Under the pieces are notes generated by a model. That model was given only the letters and a program-made list of their open reading frames with translations. It did not search any database and was not told where the DNA came from. This document shows, piece after piece, positions 20,204 through 23,372 of a stretch of 23,372 nt of DNA. The stretch lies in NCBI GenBank assembly GCA_008931825.1, contig QXVZ01018842.1, positions 1 through 23,372 of the forward strand, written 5' to 3'. Source of the stretch: Phallusia fumigata (lineage: Eukaryota; Chordata; Ascidiacea; Phlebobranchia; Ascidiidae). A program made the translations under genes and the position numbers. Within the stretch, counting starts at the first letter, position 1. Each line of letters starts with the position of its first letter.

Positions 20204-23200
20204 TTACAAATAGATCAAGTTGGAAACAAGAGTTTTACTTTGTGTCAAGCTTTCATCATGATCCTTATGCTGACTGGATACCCTAAATGGAGCAGCAAAG
20301 TGGGTAAGATTTGCTGGAGGATCTGGCATGCAAGGTGAAGATGAAGTGCTTGCAGGTTCAGTGTGATCATCAAAACCTTCCGCCATAAGTTGCTGCAGGA
20401 CTATCAAACAAGTTTGTTTAAATTTCAGTGGGATAATACCTTTTATGTTTTGGTGAACTCCCACTTTAATAAAAATTTTAGCAAAGCTTTGAAACAAACA
20501 TACATTTATAAGTTTTTTCCTGCAAACAGAAACTCCAGCAAAGTGTGGTATAATTCAGTGGTTCCCAACCTTTTTACGCTCACGCCCCACTTTTAAAAAC
20601 CACTAGTATTGGCGGAACACAAGAAAATATTGCGAAAAACGAAATTTCAAATTAATTAGCTACACTCAGTTAATTCATGCAAGAATATCTTAAAACTATT
20701 TTCATACACAACTTTTTTTGCGAATTGGATGTTTTGGTTTTTATGTGCATGGCTCCTACACTGAGCAACTTTGGTGTGACAAACGGTAAACTGTATAGAT
20801 GCATTCACACGAAATGTTGCCTATGTAACTGACTATCCGTATAATAACATGCCCACAGGTTCGTAAGCACTTGTACAGTTGAGGGCAGGTAAGTTTTTCA
20901 ACTACCGATCTGTATACTGAGTGTATTTGGCAGCAAAGTAAAAGGGGTAATATAAAAGTTAAGGTGTTTTTTACCATCAATAAAAAGAACATGTCAGCTT
21001 TTAAACTAGAGAAACTGCATTCTTTGTATTACCATGGAACCTAGTGTTTCTGCAAGCATAGATGTACAGTGAGTCTCACTCCCTATGTATATATCAGTTG
21101 ATAATTAGCAGAGACACGGAACTATTTTTTATCATCGACTTTGCAGGGTGGTGATATGACAAAGGTGTTTCAGTTAAAACCACACAATCACAACTTGATT
21201 TTCACAAGCTAAACATCTGGCAAGCAGTCCCAAGTGACTGTCTGCTTCATCGGTAAAGCAGTAGTCTGATACTAACCGCTGCACTGTGTAAGTTGTATAA
21301 ACACGCAAGCACTATAAACAATTTGCGGCATTTTGCATTCAGGGCAGAACAAGAAACGTAAACACATTTTTGGACAAGTAGGTAACCACTGAGGCATTCA
21401 GGTTAAAAAACATCAAAAAGAAGCACCCCAACTACAAGCTTTTTCAATTTGAACTTACTTGGCCTAATATTTTGAAGCTAATGGCCTGCAAACAGAAAAT
21501 CCTTTTTGAGGCTAAAAAGGAGGTGTAAAATAGGTCAACTGAACCAAAACTCACACGCATTTAAAATTCAAACATAGTTTAGAGCAAAGTATGTTTGCAA
21601 ATAATTTTTTGCATTCAAGAGTAAAAGTTTGCAGGGATTTCAACATTAGCATTTTTTAAAATACTGTGTTTGTAAAAACCATCCAAAATTGCTGACAGCC
21701 AGCCTGTTTGTTTTATGCTGCAAAAGTAATTTACCCATGTTTGCAGAAGGCCGTTTTGATACATCTTTATCCCAGCATTTTTTCATCAGATCCTTTAACA
21801 AGGTAAATATCCTCTGATCCAACCCAGTAAGTTTTGAAGCCACATTTTTAATGTGTTTTTCATCAGGTCTTATACCAGTACTAACGCGCACCATCATTAT
21901 GTCAAGTGGAAGTTGATATCCGAAAAAAATTGGCAACATTGTCACAATTTCATACAAAACCATTCCAAAGCTGAAAGCAAAACAACAAACAACAAACCTA
22001 CTAAAATAGTTTTTAAACATGCAACTTCAGGATTTTTTATCAACTTCAGTAAAACTCTTCCTATTGGGCCATTAATAATACTCTAAAACAGTGGTCGGCA
22101 AACTTTTTTTACAAAGGCCCAAATTCCCTATTTAATCTTAACTAGAGGCCCACACAGACAAGTTTGTTTCATAAAATTGCCTTGAAAATGTCTTCTAACA
22201 TTAATCAATCTTTTTTGTGTATAAAACCACATTTTTGTTTGTTTAAATTGGCCAATTAAATTCATGTCGAGTACACTTTACTTTGCTATTCATAAGTTCC
22301 AGACATTCATTGTTCCATCACAATTCATTTGTTACATAATAATTAATTTTGTTTTGTCAAATAACTGTTGTTTGTTATATCACAATGCATCCCTACATAA
22401 CATTTTTTGTCCAGTGAAATCATCACTGTTCATGTGGTGCAATGGAGTACGACTCCGCGTTTTGGCCCCACAATCGTGTCAGGATCCGACTCCTATACAC
22501 CACGTGGCCCACATAAGTAAGGTTTGCGCGGCCCACTAAAAAGTACTAGGTGGCCCACAATTGGGCCGCGGCCCACAGTTTGCCGACCACTGCTCTAAAA
22601 TATCAAAACTTGGTTTGAAGTTTGTGAAAAAAATTCATACAGTGTTGCTTAAATATGTTCACTTTTAGCCAAAACTAGGCAAGGAGGATCGAGGTTAACT
22701 GGTGACCATGTAAATAATCAAAATTAGTTCAGCAGAAGTGGTAAAATTTTAGATATTTTTAACCATTCATATTTTCATACATTGTCCTAAGCACCAGTAA
22801 ACACACAGATTTTAGGGTAAAAGAGCACTTAAAATAATGCTTTTAAAGATAAAACAACTATTCTACAGCCTTCTTTTTCCAAAATTAGGCTTTGGCTTTC
22901 ATCAATTACCAATTCAAAAATGCATGTATATTAAAACTTTGGTAACTATGCAACCCATCTTGCCAAACAGTGTATCTTTTTCCAAACTTGAGCTGTGCTA
23001 ACATAAGAAAAAATATCTTATGTTTGATGCTCATATATTTGTGTAAAAATAGTGATGTGGAAAATCAATTTAAATGGCTTGTCAAGGTTTTTTTGTTACC
23101 TCATTTGAAATAGTAATATTGATTTCCAGATAATGTTAAACTGTACAAGACAGTCATATTTTCTTTTTTGTATTTGGACAAACAGTACATCAATGTATAA

Positions 23201-23372
23201 TTCTAATTTTCCACAAACTCACCTGTATATGTCCGATGCAGGGTTAGGATCACCTGTATAATAGAACTCAGGTGACACATACAATTCAGTGCATTGTCTA
23301 GTGCGAGGCACATCAAGTGAAGTGGCTACCACTCCAGAACCTTTTATGATGTTAACTGCACCAAAATCAGAC
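20204..23372 (-). CDS. RIPK-like (TKL) protein kinase, C-lobe (5' truncated by window edge); probably spliced on to the pseudo-caspase exons
   Basis: Exons read down the - strand: 23372-23223, 21970-21735 and 20400-20239, with phases 2, 1 and 1 that agree at every junction. The first opens with SDFG (the Mg-binding DFG of the activation loop), then the APE-equivalent YVSPEFYYTG. AG|C splits Ser in SDIYSFGMVLYEIVT (subdomain IX). The middle exon continues with STGIRPDEKH and KKCWDKDVSKRPSANM (subdomains X-XI). The third begins VLQQLMAEGFDD, which closes the kinase fold when spliced from ATGG to TCCTGCAG. A Ser/Thr/Pro-rich tail follows (EPASTSSSPCMPDPPAN). The GxRPD and CW-x(6)-RPS spacing is RIPK-like, but family assignment is inference; the HRD loop and N-lobe lie outside the window. 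If the last exon is not spliced, the protein stops at TAA 20206-20204. The donor CAAA/GTAAAA at 20239 instead gives phase 1, matching the caspase acceptor. Confidence 0.85.
20556..20640 (+). mobile_element. hAT-type element, left end only
   Basis: CAGTGGTTCCCAACCTTTTT at 20556 followed by ACGCTCACGCCCCAC is a classic hAT left terminus. No right terminus was found in the intron, so this is a truncated old copy with a nominal right boundary. Confidence 0.5.
21228..21290 (-). repeat. tRNA-like (SINE head) relic
   Basis: On the - strand, GTGCAGCGGTTAGTATCAGA resembles the 5' half and A box of a tRNA-derived SINE, followed by CTACTGCTTTACCGATGAAG. The B box is not recognisable, so this is at best a decayed copy. 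Confidence 0.3.
22081..22600. mobile_element. hAT-type MITE with perfect 8-bp target-site duplication
   Basis: The element spans 22089-22592 (504 bp). The left end CAGTGGTCGGCAAACT and right end AGTTTGCCGACCACTG are perfect inverted repeats. Both sides are flanked by CTCTAAAA (22081-22088 and 22593-22600). GGCCCAC motifs recur near both ends. There is no transposase frame. It lies in the intron between the DFG exon and the YSFG exon of the kinase gene. The perfect ends and duplication suggest a fairly young insertion. Confidence 0.92.
22434..22503 (+). repeat. tRNA-like segment nested in the hAT MITE
   Basis: GTGGTG (22434-22439) can pair with CACCAC (22498-22503) as an acceptor stem across 70 nt. 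TGGTGCAATGG resembles an A box and GGATCCGACTCC (22482-22493) a B box, with AGGA/TCCT able to form a short T stem. It is tRNA-derived or a nested SINE head; I do not claim a functional tRNA gene, since the D and anticodon arms are poor. Confidence 0.45.
22601..23222. other. Remainder of kinase intron; nothing recognised
   Basis: AT-rich intron sequence between the hAT MITE and the donor of the DFG exon (- strand GTGAGT at 23222-23217). No repeat pair or open frame of note. Confidence 0.5.

Larger units (their letters stand above)
20401..21734. other. Kinase intron; no gene seen
   Basis: Carries a hAT left end at 20556 and a tRNA-like A-box stretch at about 21240-21290. The remaining sequence is AT-rich with no recognisable coding. 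Confidence 0.5.

Noticed and set aside
22434-22503. Functional tRNA gene
   Set aside because: Acceptor-like ends and A/B-box-like motifs are present, but the D and anticodon arms do not fold properly and the segment lies inside a MITE.

Overview
The window is an intron-rich, AT-rich animal nuclear locus. Three things point to a solitary ascidian of the Ciona type: compact introns, old hAT-type MITEs and tRNA-derived repeats in the introns, and allelic duplications flanking single-N contig joins, as expected from a very heterozygous genome. The species call is inference. The gene and exon calls below come from reading splice sites, phases and protein motifs directly.

Layout. (1) 1-678, + strand: the 3' end of a tectonic-family gene (ciliary transition zone). 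(2) 679-2683: no confident gene; there is a one-base gap at 1336 and a few ambiguous exon-like stretches. (3) 2684-7435, + strand: the 3' part of an effector-type caspase with an intact ACRG active site and complete p10 subunit, followed by a proline/serine/arginine-rich C-terminal extension of about 170 residues that ends in ETDI. Its upstream p20 exons are not visible. (4) 7436-11890: mostly non-coding, with two hAT-like elements and an assembly duplication at a gap. (5) 11891-19403, - strand: a complete caspase p20+p10 domain in seven exons, paralogous to the + gene and pointing towards it. The catalytic cysteine is aspartate and the preceding S1-pocket glutamine is glutamate, so it should be a pseudo-caspase. 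(6) 20239-23372, - strand: the C-lobe of a RIPK-like (TKL) protein kinase in three exons. The last kinase exon has a splice donor whose phase matches the acceptor of the first caspase exon.

The most interesting reading is that (5) and (6) form one transcript: a RIPK-like kinase fused to a catalytically dead caspase domain, tail-to-tail with a paralogous caspase that keeps its active site. Vertebrate RIPK1, caspase-8 and the pseudo-caspase cFLIP act together as separate proteins in one complex, so a cis fusion would be notable. The kinase-caspase junction lies in the worst-assembled part of the window: an allelic contig appears to be inserted at 18499-19298, so the first caspase exon occurs three times. 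Transcript evidence is therefore needed for the fusion. The Cys-to-Asp change does not depend on that region.
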